A DNA stretch of 25,536 nt, taken from contig JABLUY010000370.1 in assembly GCA_013306675.1 (NCBI GenBank), positions 1 through 25,536 of the forward strand. Reading direction: 5' to 3'. Made by a program: the position numbers and the translations under genes. Below the pieces are notes generated by a model. The model searched no databases. It saw only the letters and a list, made by a program, of their open reading frames with translations, and had not been told where the DNA came from. The stretch is from Thraustochytrium sp. TN22. Taxonomy: Eukaryota; Sar; Bigyra; Thraustochytrida; Thraustochytriidae. This document shows, one piece after another, positions 8,977 through 16,538 of this stretch; within the stretch, counting starts at the first letter, position 1, and every line of letters starts with the position of its first letter.

Positions 8977-9659
8977 CTTGCCCGCGCCGCCGGCCCAGCC
9001 GCCGCCGCCGCCAACGAGGGACCGAACGAGGGGGGCGCCGGAGGGGCCCTCGCGCCGCGCCGCCGCTCGCCCGCCGCCGCGCCGCCGCCGCCTCGACTCC
9101 GCGCGCCGTCGGAGGTCTGCCTGCCTGCCGGCGCGCGCGCTTGGACCGCGCGGCCAGCGGTTCTGCGCGTCCACTCCTTCGTCGACACTGCCGTCGCCAC
9201 TATTGTCTACACGCCGGACTTTGCTGAGCTCATGATCATGATCCGGCGACAGCCTCTACCTAGCTTAGGCCTAGCTAAGAGCTGTGCTGGCCGCTCGCCT
9301 CTGATTTGCGCATCGCGTGCGGAATGCTGGCGAGCAAAGCAGACGGACCTCTCCAAGCTGGTCGTCTGCGCGTGTCTCGCCAACTTGCACGAGGGAGAAC
9401 GTTGGAGCACATGACGAGCGGACAAGCGAAAGGTCTTGCAGCCAAACTGCGTTTGCTGTGGCTAAGAGCTAGTCAAAGAGCGTCTGCTCTCTGGTCGAAC
9501 TGTATTCGCTGCTCTGGTCAGACTGCACTGGCCGAGCCCCGTCTGCAGAGTCGACGGAAAAGCGAGCTTGAGCTTTGAGCTGGCAGTGGCAGAGTCGACG
9601 GAGAGCGAGCTTGAGCTTGAGCTGGCAGTGGCCTTTTACATAAGAGCAAGCCTGAGGAA
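8977..9659. promoter_or_regulatory. NSA2 promoter/leader and hydratase 3' flank
   Basis: Bases just above 8976 are extremely GC-rich and continue the NSA2 frame for 66 codons without an ATG, so they are probably the leader. Further right the composition drops. There is a perfect 12-bp palindrome TCATGATCATGA (9230-9241), a CCTAGCTTA/CCTAGCTAA pair around 9259-9277 and, next to the hydratase stop, a 43-bp tandem repeat (9547-9632). I find no gene in it. Confidence 0.5.
9547..9632 (+). repeat. Tandem repeat, two copies of about 43 bp
   Basis: Copy 1 (9547-9590) and copy 2 (9591-9632) both run from AGAGTCGACGG to GAGCTGGCAGTGGC. They differ by small changes, including a 2-bp length difference. 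It lies 27 bp beyond the hydratase stop codon, in its 3' flank. Confidence 0.9.
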
Positions 9660-10460
9660 TCACTCCTGCGGCAAGACAAAGGGCGCCTCGCGCTTCTCGA
9701 AAAAGGCGGAGATGCCGTCGCGGCACTCCTGGGAGTCGCGCTGGTCGGCGAGGCGGGTGGCGGTGTCAAGCATGAGGTCGTGGGTGATGGCGCGGCCGGC
9801 GACGGCGTTAATGAGATCCTTGGAGGCGGCCATGGCGCCGGGCGCGTTGACGGCAAAGTGGCCCTTGGCCCAGGTCTCGAACTTGTCGAGGTCGTCGGCC
9901 TCGGGGACGACCTCGGAGAGCAGGCCGATGCGGCGCGCCTCCTCGGCGTCGAAGCGCTCAGCCGTGAGAAAGTAGCGGCGACTCTGCTGCGGGCCGATGC
10001 GGCGCACGACGTAGGGCGCGATGGTGGCCGGGATGAGCCCAAGCTTGACCTCAGACAGCATGAACTTGGCCGAGGCCACGCCCACGGCCATATCACAGGC
10101 CGACACGATGCCCACGCCGCCGCCAATGGCCGCGCCCTGCACGAGCGCCACCGTGGGCAGCGGCAGCGACGCGAGGTCGTTCAGCATGCCGCTGAGCTCC
10201 ATGGCGTCCTTGATGTTTTCCTCCTTGCTGTACGTGGCGGCCTTCTTCATCCACCCCAGGTCTGCGCCTGCCGAGAAGCTCTTGCCCTCGGACCGCACGA
10301 AGAGCGCGCGCGGCGCCTCCTTGCGCACCATGCTCAGCAGCTCTCGCATCGTCGCGATCATCTCGTCCGACATGGCGTTGTGCACCTTGGCCCTCGTCAT
10401 CGTCAGCGTCGCGAAGCCGCCCTCCGACAGCGCCAGCTTTGCCGTCTCGCGGACCGCCAT
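9660..10460 (-). CDS. Enoyl-CoA hydratase family, methylglutaconyl-CoA hydratase-like
   Basis: The product has 266 residues, the usual crotonase length. The fold hydrates 2-enoyl-CoA thioesters. The closest pattern I know is the LiuC type of leucine breakdown, which hydrates 3-methylglutaconyl-CoA to HMG-CoA. Visible are HNAMSDEM (27-34), the oxyanion-hole block FSAGADLGWMKK (62-73), GAAIGGGVGIVSACDMA (109-125), SEVKLGLIPATIAPYV (136-151, Glu137 at the catalytic Glu164 position of rat hydratase) and RRYFLTAERFDAEEARRIGL. Gly replaces the other classical Glu (GGGVG instead of GGGxE), as I recall for LiuC-type enzymes. No mitochondrial presequence or PTS1 is seen from this ATG, although the frame stays open upstream. 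Exact substrate is inference; family membership is firm. Confidence 0.9.
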   Translation of the reverse strand: MAVRETAKLALSEGGFATLTMTRAKVHNAMSDEMIATMRELLSMVRKEAPRALFVRSEGKSFSAGADLGWMKKAATYSKEENIKDAMELSGMLNDLASLPLPTVALVQGAAIGGGVGIVSACDMAVGVASAKFMLSEVKLGLIPATIAPYVVRRIGPQQSRRYFLTAERFDAEEARRIGLLSEVVPEADDLDKFETWAKGHFAVNAPGAMAASKDLINAVAGRAITHDLMLDTATRLADQRDSQECRDGISAFFEKREAPFVLPQE

Positions 10461-10936
10461 TCTCGCAGTCCTCCCTCCTGCACGAGCTCCTGACCCCGAC
10501 TCGACTCGACTCGACTCGACTCGACTCGGCGCGGGCTGGCTGCTGGCCGGAGGCGCCTTGCACTGCCCGCTGTCGCCCACCGACCGCGCTGCTGCTTTGC
10601 CCGCCGCGCGCGCGAGGCGTCGCGTCGCTCGCCCGCTCGCTCGTGAGAGCTTGGGATCAGGATTTGCGTCGTGGTCCGCAGGGCGCACTCAGCTCGAGCT
10701 GGGGCCATCATGACCGACCTTGAGCCAAGGCACTGGAGGAAGACCACTGCAGGGCGGTCCCAGGGCGGCGCGCTCGACGTCCTCTGCAGCGCACACTCAC
10801 TGACTGTCAGCTCGACGAAACCGAGCGCGACGTCTCCGACCACTGCAAGCTCGGCTACTGCGACAGGTATCATACATCATCATGGTTTTAGCTCAAGCCA
10901 CCATGTCGGCTGGCCGTGCGCGCTGCGCGCCGCAGG
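10461..10936. promoter_or_regulatory. Hydratase promoter/leader and PAN-gene 3' flank
   Basis: The hydratase frame stays open for at least 76 codons above its ATG, but without an ATG. The leader includes a (CGACT)6 pentanucleotide run. The remainder contains short CATCATCATGG-type motifs near 10870 and no recognisable gene. It should hold the hydratase promoter and the end of the PAN-like transcript. Confidence 0.5.
10497..10526 (+). repeat. Pentanucleotide repeat (CGACT)6
   Basis: Six uninterrupted CGACT units lie 37 bp upstream of the hydratase start codon, probably in its 5' leader. On the transcribed strand the repeat reads (AGTCG)n. Confidence 0.95.
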
Positions 10937-11764
10937 TCAGCAGGCGAAGACGCGACGCCGGTAGCATGAGGCGAGGCTACTCAAGGGCGGCTCTGAGGTG
11001 AATTCTACAGGCTCGTAATGCACGTCGCAGACGCCCTGGGCCGCGTATGGGTCGCGGGCGGACCACTCAAAGCCAGTGCACTCGAGGTCGTGCTTGCATG
11101 CCGCCTTGCACCAAAGCCGCGAGCACGGACGGCCTTCTGTGCACAGCCGGTCCGAGACGCCGGGGCCTAGAGCCCCGCGGCAGTGGCCGTCGCCGACGAA
11201 CTCGAACTTCTCGCACGACTTGGCAAAGTGCTCCTCGCACGCCGGCGGCTCGCGGCTCGCGCACGCGAGCTGCGTGCACGTGAAGCTGGCCAGCGGTGCG
11301 CTACGCTCGCACGAGTTGCAGCCGTCGAACCAGACCTTGCAGGCCGGCGGCGCCTCGAGGGCCACCGGCGCCGAAGATATGCTGTGCGCGCAGTGGGCCG
11401 GACTCCGGCTCACCTGCCAGCACCGGACGAAGTCCCTCTGCTTGACGGCCTCCAACTTGCCGCGGTGTACCTCGCACCGCCGCGCCCGCTCCTGGTACTC
11501 GATCCCCGTGCACTCGTACCTGTCCCCGCAGAGCGCCTTGCAGCGATGCAGCGAGACGCCCTCATGTACCTCAAAGTCGCCCTTGCCGTCCGGCCCTCGG
11601 CAGAAGCCCTCGCCCAGGAGCACGAGCCTCTCGCACGCTGGCTGCCCGCCCGCGCTGGGTCCTTGTCGCAGGCCGCTCTCTGCCGCGGCAACCTTTGCAG
11701 CGACGCTCGCGAGCCCAGCCGCCACGAGCAAGACCACGCGCGCCACCTTCGCCATGACCACCAT
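10937..11764 (-). CDS. Secreted cysteine-rich protein with two PAN/apple-like modules
   Basis: The product has 275 residues. A start at 11764 (or 11755, three codons on) gives a clean signal peptide: a short basic start, then VARVVLLVAAGLASVAA, with cleavage near residue 27. An ATG at 11905 would add 47 hydrophilic residues ahead of the signal and is less likely. Module 1 (about 44-116) and module 2 (about 184-268) share the order C-x8-GxGxCR...C-x3-C-x5-CTGxE...CxVH...C, an apple/PAN-like disulfide pattern used for protein or glycan binding. Between them lies a motif VWFDGCNSC (144-152) with further paired cysteines. No membrane anchor follows, so it is probably secreted or surface-retained. 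I do not know its ligand. Module assignment rests on cysteine spacing only. Confidence 0.7.
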   Translation of the reverse strand: MVVMAKVARVVLLVAAGLASVAAKVAAAESGLRQGPSAGGQPACERLVLLGEGFCRGPDGKGDFEVHEGVSLHRCKALCGDRYECTGIEYQERARRCEVHRGKLEAVKQRDFVRCWQVSRSPAHCAHSISSAPVALEAPPACKVWFDGCNSCERSAPLASFTCTQLACASREPPACEEHFAKSCEKFEFVGDGHCRGALGPGVSDRLCTEGRPCSRLWCKAACKHDLECTGFEWSARDPYAAQGVCDVHYEPVEFTSEPPLSSLASCYRRRVFAC

Positions 11765-12489
11765 GACGTTTTCCAGTGAGCTCAAGCTGATTTGCCGCCT
11801 TGCCTGCCAGTGCGGTGCGTCTCGGCGTCGCTGCGAGCCGCCTTGCCGATCTGCAGTACGATCATCAACCGCCTCTGGCTCGTCGACGAGGCCGATGGAG
11901 AGCATTGCTCGCGCCCCCCCGGTGTGTGGGTCAAGCCAGCGGGCCGAACCGGAGTGCGGTGCCGGCGATCCCGGCGATCATGATGCGGCCGGCGAGCGCG
12001 CCGCAGAACGGGGCGTAAAGGCCCACGCCGCCTCCCGCCACCGACGCTAGCGCCGCCGCGCAGCCGGCTCCCAGCGCCGGTCGCGGTGCAGGTTATCTCC
12101 AAGGCGATTTCAGGCGGGTTCGGGCTTGTTGCACTGCAGTGCAGAGAATGGCAGTGCAGTGCGCCGCGTTGCACCGTCTGCCGAGACTGGCGTCGATCTG
12201 CCGAGACTGACGAGCGCCGGATAGTTACGACCGGTTGGTTGACTCTGGCAGAAGTGAACAGGGCGACGAATCAAGGCGTGTTGGTTGCGATGCTTCCATT
12301 GATCCGCCCACGGGTTGAGCGCACGCGCCAGGCCTCTAGCTAGCCTGCGAGACTTCAGCTGGGCTTGGAGACTCCACCGCGACGCCGCCGCTCAAGCTGC
12401 TGTTCGCCTCGCCTTACGTACGTCAACTTGAACGTCTTGCAGAACAAGATCTTGTGCATTGGGTCGCACTGGGCCGACCTTTTATTTAC
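11765..12489. promoter_or_regulatory. PAN-gene promoter and MDR-1 3' flank
   Basis: No convincing gene is seen. It holds a C run near 11916, a perfect palindrome GCACTGCAGTGC (12131-12142) followed by a second GCAGTGCAGTGC at 12151-12162, and a direct repeat TCTGCCGAGACTG (12177-12189 and 12197-12209). An in-frame ATG for the PAN-like gene lies at 11905, so some of this could be its leader or an N-terminal extension. Confidence 0.5.
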
Positions 12490-13509
12490 CTACAAAGAGG
12501 CGACCTGAATGACGAGCTTGCCGCGCGCCCCATGGGCCATGAGCTTGGCGAGCGCCTGGTCTACACCGGCCTGAGAAAAGGCCACAGGCGAAGCGCCGTC
12601 GAGGACGGCGCGCAGCTCGCCGGCCTCGACGGCGTCCGCGACGGCCTTGAGCCGGGCAGCACTGGTCTCGACCATGACGAGGCGGTATTCGGGCCCGGCG
12701 CAGACGACTTTGCGCCATGCAATGCTGGCGAGCGCGCCGCCGACGCTGCCTGTGGCCTCGCAGAGGTTGCGCGCCAAGAAGTCAAGGCCGAGCGGCGCCA
12801 CGTCAACGAAGACACCGCGCGCGGAGCGGCCATAGACGGCGCGGCTGCGCGCGTAGGCATCCCTCTCGCCAATGCAGTCAAAGACCAAGTCCACGCCGCG
12901 GACCGTCTCCCACCAGCGCTGCTCCCTGTAGTTGATGACCTGATCTGCGCCCAGCGAGACAACGAGCTCGGCGTCCCGCGCGGTGGTCGCCACGAATCCG
13001 GCACCACGGGCCTTGAGTAGCTGCAATAGCGCAGAGCCCACCCCGCCGGAGCCACCCAGAACGAGCGCGCGTGCGCCTACAGGCATTTTGGCCGCCTCCA
13101 GTGCCTGCAGCGCGACGCGGCCCACCATGGGGAGCGCTGCGGCATGCACAGCGCTCGTGCCGCCTGGCTTGCGCGCGGCGCGCTTCGGGTCGACCTTGGC
13201 GAACTCCGCGATTCCCTCTTGACTGATAAAGTCCGTATCGGCGATGACCTCGTCTCCGACCTGGAATTCGACCACCCGCGCGCCCACGGCCTCCACGACG
13301 CCGCACAGATCGCAGCCCAGCACCTGAGGAAACCTGGCGCCCGTCAGAAAGCGCGCCTTCCCGGACACGAAGTGCGCGTCGCCCGCGTTGAGCGCGCCCG
13401 CCAGGACGCGGACGATCATCTTGTCCTCATCGCCAGGGCCCAGCACCGGCTTGGGCCAGCCGTCCTCCACGCGCACCTCATCGAAGCCGCGGACAACGAC
13501 AGCGCGCAT
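12490..13509 (-). CDS. MDR-family NADPH:quinone oxidoreductase-like protein, copy 1
   Basis: The product has 339 residues, typical for the zinc-less quinone-oxidoreductase branch of the medium-chain dehydrogenase/reductase superfamily, which reduces quinones, enones or enoyl thioesters with NAD(P)H. It starts MRAVVVRGFDEVRVED and has the GroES-like N-terminal domain with LNAGDAHFVSG, FPQVLGCDLCGVVEAVG (60-76) and VGDEVIA. The Rossmann domain has the nucleotide loop LGGSGGVGS (151-159) and SLGADQVINY (185-194). The cysteine cluster of zinc alcohol dehydrogenases is missing. It shares the RWWETVRGVDLVFDCIG block with the two genes to the right, so all three are paralogues. It is divergent from copy 2, 636 bp away. 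The start is fixed by alignment with the paralogues. The substrate is unknown. Confidence 0.9.
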   Translation of the reverse strand: MRAVVVRGFDEVRVEDGWPKPVLGPGDEDKMIVRVLAGALNAGDAHFVSGKARFLTGARFPQVLGCDLCGVVEAVGARVVEFQVGDEVIADTDFISQEGIAEFAKVDPKRAARKPGGTSAVHAAALPMVGRVALQALEAAKMPVGARALVLGGSGGVGSALLQLLKARGAGFVATTARDAELVVSLGADQVINYREQRWWETVRGVDLVFDCIGERDAYARSRAVYGRSARGVFVDVAPLGLDFLARNLCEATGSVGGALASIAWRKVVCAGPEYRLVMVETSAARLKAVADAVEAGELRAVLDGASPVAFSQAGVDQALAKLMAHGARGKLVIQVASL

Positions 13510-14145
13510 GCTGCTCGTCTCGGTACTGCGGCGGCGGCCGCGCGGCCCGTGCTTGCTCCGGCGGCGCCCGCCGCGTGTGACACAGCTGCGGGGGTCCTAG
13601 CTCCTCCGCGCTGCCGCAAGCCACCATCCAATGCGATGCACACATTGCTGAAAGGTTGTGCAAAAAGGGCGATGTCACCCCACCGAGATTCTTCTCCTTG
13701 GTTTTGACCCGCCAAGCGCTAACTTACTGTTAGTAGATTCTTCTCCTCGACCCGTTACACGCCTCGAAGGCTCCGACCGCGTCGTCAGGGCGAGCGCACA
13801 CGTGCCACACGCCTCGTAGTAATCGCTGCTTCGAGCGCATCCTTCGCAGTCAGTCACCATCGCTCGCTGCGCCTGCCGCTCCCTCAGGCTGCCAGTGCCT
13901 GGCTTTGCTCTGTACATCGGGACACATGCGATGCATCCCGATGCGCGATGTGATGTCGCGGCCGTGGCTCGGGCCGCGATATGGGCGTGTTGCATCGCGC
14001 AAGTCGGCGCCTGTGGCGCTCGCACCTGCCGCAGAAGCAAACAGACAACGCCGTATGCCTGCTGGCCATCTGCGTCTCTTGTGTCTGTTGCGTCCCCCGA
14101 GATCTCTCTCTCTCTCACTCCCTCTTCTCCTTCTCTCATTGGCGA
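13510..14145. promoter_or_regulatory. Divergent promoter region between MDR copies 1 and 2
   Basis: This 636-bp stretch separates two head-to-head paralogues and should hold both promoters. It includes two GATTCTTCTCC motifs (about 13685 and 13736), two potential small hairpins (13915-13943 with CATCGGGA/TCCCGATG arms; 13956-13979 with TCGCGGCC/GGCCGCGA arms), and a CT-rich tract with CTCTCTCTCTCTC at about 14100-14140 directly before the copy-2 ATG. Part of it (from 13981) is open in the copy-2 frame, but the paralogues do not support coding there. Confidence 0.55.
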
Positions 14146-15282
14146 ATGAGGGCGGCCGTCGTAACGAGGTACGGCGCGCCAGACGATGTGGTGCACGTAG
14201 TGGAGGACTACCCGCGGCCGAGGCTGGGGCGCTGCTCGAACAAAATGGTGGTGCGCGTGCTGGCGGCTGCGCTCAACGCGGGCGATGACATCACTCTCAC
14301 GGGCCGCGCCAGGGGGCTCATGAGCGAGGTCGACTTCCCCTTTGTCTTGGGCGGCGACTTGTGCGGCGTGGTGGAGGAGGTAGGGAGTCTGTGCCGTGGT
14401 TTCGCGGTAGGCGACCGCGTGATCGCACAGCTGGACTTTCGCGACGCGCACGGCATGGCCGAGCTTGCGCTCGTGGACGGCAGGCGCGCAGCGCGCGCGC
14501 CACATGGCCTCTCGGCGCTCGAGGCCGCGGCGCTGCCCACGGCCGGCATGACGGCGCTTGAGGCAGTCGCCAAGGCCAAGATCGAGCCGGGCAACCGCGT
14601 GCTCGTGCTCGGCGGGTCGTCCGGCGTCGGCTCGCTCGTTGTGCAGCTGGCCAAGGACGCCGGCGCAGGCTTCGTGGCCGCCACCTCGCGCAACCAGGAC
14701 CTGGTCGCCTCGCTCGGCGCGGACCAGGTCATCGACTACTCGGTCACGAGCTGGTGGGAGGACGTGCGCGACCTGGACGTGCTCATCGACGCCATCGGCG
14801 ACGCGGACCTCATGGAGCGCGCGCGCGGCGTCTTTGGCTCGCGCAGCGCCAGGCTCGTCACGGTGAACCCGCTCGGGCTCGACTTCTCGGTTGAGACCAA
14901 GCTCGAGGCGCTGTCCACAGCCATGGGCTTCCTCCGGCGCGGCTGCCAGCAGCGCTTCTCCGCGCGCTACAAGATGTCCGTGGTCGACTTCAAGGTCACG
15001 CCTGCGCGCTTGACGGCGCTCGTGGACGCCGTCGAGGCGGGCCGTCTGCGTCCCGTCCTGGACGAGCGTTGTCCCTTCGCCTTCGACCAGGACGGCGTCC
15101 TGCACGCCGCCAACCTCCTGCACGCGCACGCCGGCAAGGGCAAGCTCGTCGTCGAGGTCGCCGCGTCCCCCGACGTCCCCAACGACCCCGATGCGGCCGG
15201 CCCCGACGCCGTCGGCGCCCATGCATCCGCCTCCAAGGCCGCCGTCGCGCCCGGCTCCTCTCCGGGCCCGGCCGAGCTCTAA
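14146..15282 (+). CDS. MDR-family NADPH:quinone oxidoreductase-like protein, copy 2
   Basis: The product has 378 residues. An earlier in-frame ATG at 13981 would add 55 residues unlike either paralogue, so I use MRAAVVTRYGAPDDVV, which aligns with copies 1 and 3. Domain order is GroES-like (to about 120) then Rossmann. Marks are LNAGDDITLTGRA, FPFVLGGDLCGVVEEVG (64-80), AAALPTAGMTALEAV (127-141), LGGSSGVGS (155-163), AATSRN (178-183) and SLGADQVIDY (189-198). The C-terminus carries about 40 extra Ala/Pro/Ser-rich residues after KGKLVVEVAA, absent in the paralogues. No zinc-binding cysteines are present. Closest relative in the window is copy 3. Expected activity is NAD(P)H-dependent reduction of a quinone or activated alkene; the true substrate cannot be told. 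Confidence 0.9.
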   Translation: MRAAVVTRYGAPDDVVHVVEDYPRPRLGRCSNKMVVRVLAAALNAGDDITLTGRARGLMSEVDFPFVLGGDLCGVVEEVGSLCRGFAVGDRVIAQLDFRDAHGMAELALVDGRRAARAPHGLSALEAAALPTAGMTALEAVAKAKIEPGNRVLVLGGSSGVGSLVVQLAKDAGAGFVAATSRNQDLVASLGADQVIDYSVTSWWEDVRDLDVLIDAIGDADLMERARGVFGSRSARLVTVNPLGLDFSVETKLEALSTAMGFLRRGCQQRFSARYKMSVVDFKVTPARLTALVDAVEAGRLRPVLDERCPFAFDQDGVLHAANLLHAHAGKGKLVVEVAASPDVPNDPDAAGPDAVGAHASASKAAVAPGSSPGPAEL

Positions 15283-16025
15283 CTGTAAAGCTTCTCAGTA
15301 GAGCTAGCCTCGCCCAGCTCCAGAGCTAGTAGTAGCCTCTCCCCGTCCGCGACGAGTTCTCCGCCGCGCGCTGCGCGTTCAAGACTTGGGACTCGCCATC
15401 GGGATGTCAACGAGGCCTGCGAAAAGGGGGGCAATCCCGGAGAGAGGCCCCTCGGAGTCGGTTATTAGCAAGAAGCCGCACAGGACCACGCGTATTTCGA
15501 CCATATTAGCCCTATCAAGTACCTCGCCGCGCTTCCCTACGCCTCAGAGTCTGGCCCTGGCAGCCCTCCAATGCACCCCTCTACGCCGTGTCGGCGGGAG
15601 GGCAAACTCCCCACAACCGCCCTGCGCCAGCCACCTGCTCCGCGGCGGCTCACGCGTGCTGCGCGGGCGCGGCGCTGCACGTCTAGGTCGTCTGCGCATC
15701 GCTTCGCATCGCATCGCAGCGCGGCGCCGCGCCGCCGCGCCGCTCTCCTCGCTGCCGCCGCTCTCCGCCTGCCACCAATGGCCAGTGTTGTTGCAGTGCT
15801 GGGCTTCGGGCTGTGCATTTTTTTTCCTCCCAGCGCCGCGGGTCCCCACACATGTCGGTGGAGCTGCGGCCCTCGAGCCTCGGGCGGCGGGAGGCGGCGG
15901 CGGCGGCGTGGCGCCGGCCGCCAGCGCAGCGGCGCTGGCGCGCGTCCCCGCGTCCTGCGCCCGCCGCGCCCTGCCGCCTCCCGCCGCCCGTCGTCGCTTC
16001 GCGCAGCGCAGCGCCTCTGGCGGCC

Positions 16026-16060
16026 GGCCTCGCCTCGCCTCGCCTCGCCTCGCCTCGCCT
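16026..16060 (+). repeat. Pentanucleotide repeat (CGCCT)6
   Basis: Six perfect CGCCT units (16031-16060) are preceded by one near-unit GGCCT. The run ends 10 bp before the first GCGCAATA hairpin. Confidence 0.95.
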
Positions 16061-16070
16061 CGCGCCCTTT

Positions 16071-16109
16071 GCGCAATAGGACAGGCCGGCGCGGTCCCCG
16101 TATTGCGCA
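16071..16109. promoter_or_regulatory. GCGCAATA inverted-repeat element, copy 1
   Basis: GCGCAATA on the left pairs with TATTGCGC on the right, and GGAC inside pairs with GTCC, leaving a GC-rich centre. The left arm also lies inside TTTGCGCAATA, which contains TTGCGCAA, a perfect palindrome like a C/EBP-type bZIP site. A near-identical element occurs at 16330. It could be a protein-binding element or an RNA hairpin in the leader of MDR copy 3. Confidence 0.65.
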
Positions 16110-16329
16110 GGCTGCGCGCGGCAGCTGCAGCGGCTCGCTCGCCCTTGGGCGCGAGGGCGCGCCGCCGCCCCGACATCAGGCCGCGCTGCGGCCGCGGCCA
16201 TGGCGCGGGCCGCGGCCGGGCGCGAAGGCGGGCGCGAAGGCGGGCGCGAAAGCGACTCCCCGCCCGGGCCTCGTCTCCGAGTCCACCGGGGGCGGGCCAG
16301 GAGGCTCGAGCAGCGCGCGCGAGACCATC

Positions 16330-16367
16330 GCGCAATAGGACAGGCGCGGTGCGTCCCGTTATTGCGC
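16330..16367. promoter_or_regulatory. GCGCAATA inverted-repeat element, copy 2
   Basis: The left arm GCGCAATAGGACAGG is identical to that of copy 1 and the right arm reads GTCCCGTTATTGCGC. The loop differs in length and sequence while the arms are kept, which is what selection on pairing or on a dyad binding site would leave. It lies about 170 bp before the MDR copy 3 start codon. Confidence 0.65.
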
Positions 16368-16538
16368 AGCGGCCAAGCCAAGCCAAGGCGGCGCGGGGAG
16401 CGCAGGGGCGAGAGCAGAACCGCAATCAACAACCGAAGAAGCAAGACACAAGCAGGCAAGCAAGCAGGCTAGCAGGCACGCAAGCAAGCGACGAGGAAAG
16501 CGAGCAGCAAGGCCGAGAGCAAAATCGTCTCGCTCAAG

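Larger units (their letters stand above)
15283..16538. promoter_or_regulatory. 1.26-kb upstream region of MDR copy 3, rich in repeats and hairpins
   Basis: I find no supported gene; long open frames on both strands translate to Arg/Ala-rich, family-less sequence. The left part (15400-15530) has lower GC and an AT-containing island. The right part holds (CGCCT)6, two related GCGCAATA hairpins 259 bp apart, a 12-bp tandem repeat GCGCGAAGGCGG (16220-16255, three units, the last imperfect) and an AAGCAAGCAGG-rich purine stretch (about 16437-16520) that runs into the start codon and is probably the 5' leader. Confidence 0.55.

Noticed and set aside
8086-9414. 442-codon plus-strand frame over NSA2
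   Set aside because: It lies opposite the very well-conserved NSA2 gene, and its Leu/Arg/His-rich translation is typical of antisense shadow.
13675-15222. 515-codon antisense frame over MDR copy 2
   Set aside because: It is the longest antisense frame here, but the plus strand encodes a paralogue of two other genes in the window; the antisense product has no family features.
16071-16367. Factor-independent bacterial-type terminators
   Set aside because: The hairpins lack a following T run, the genome is eukaryotic, and both lie upstream of a gene rather than after one.
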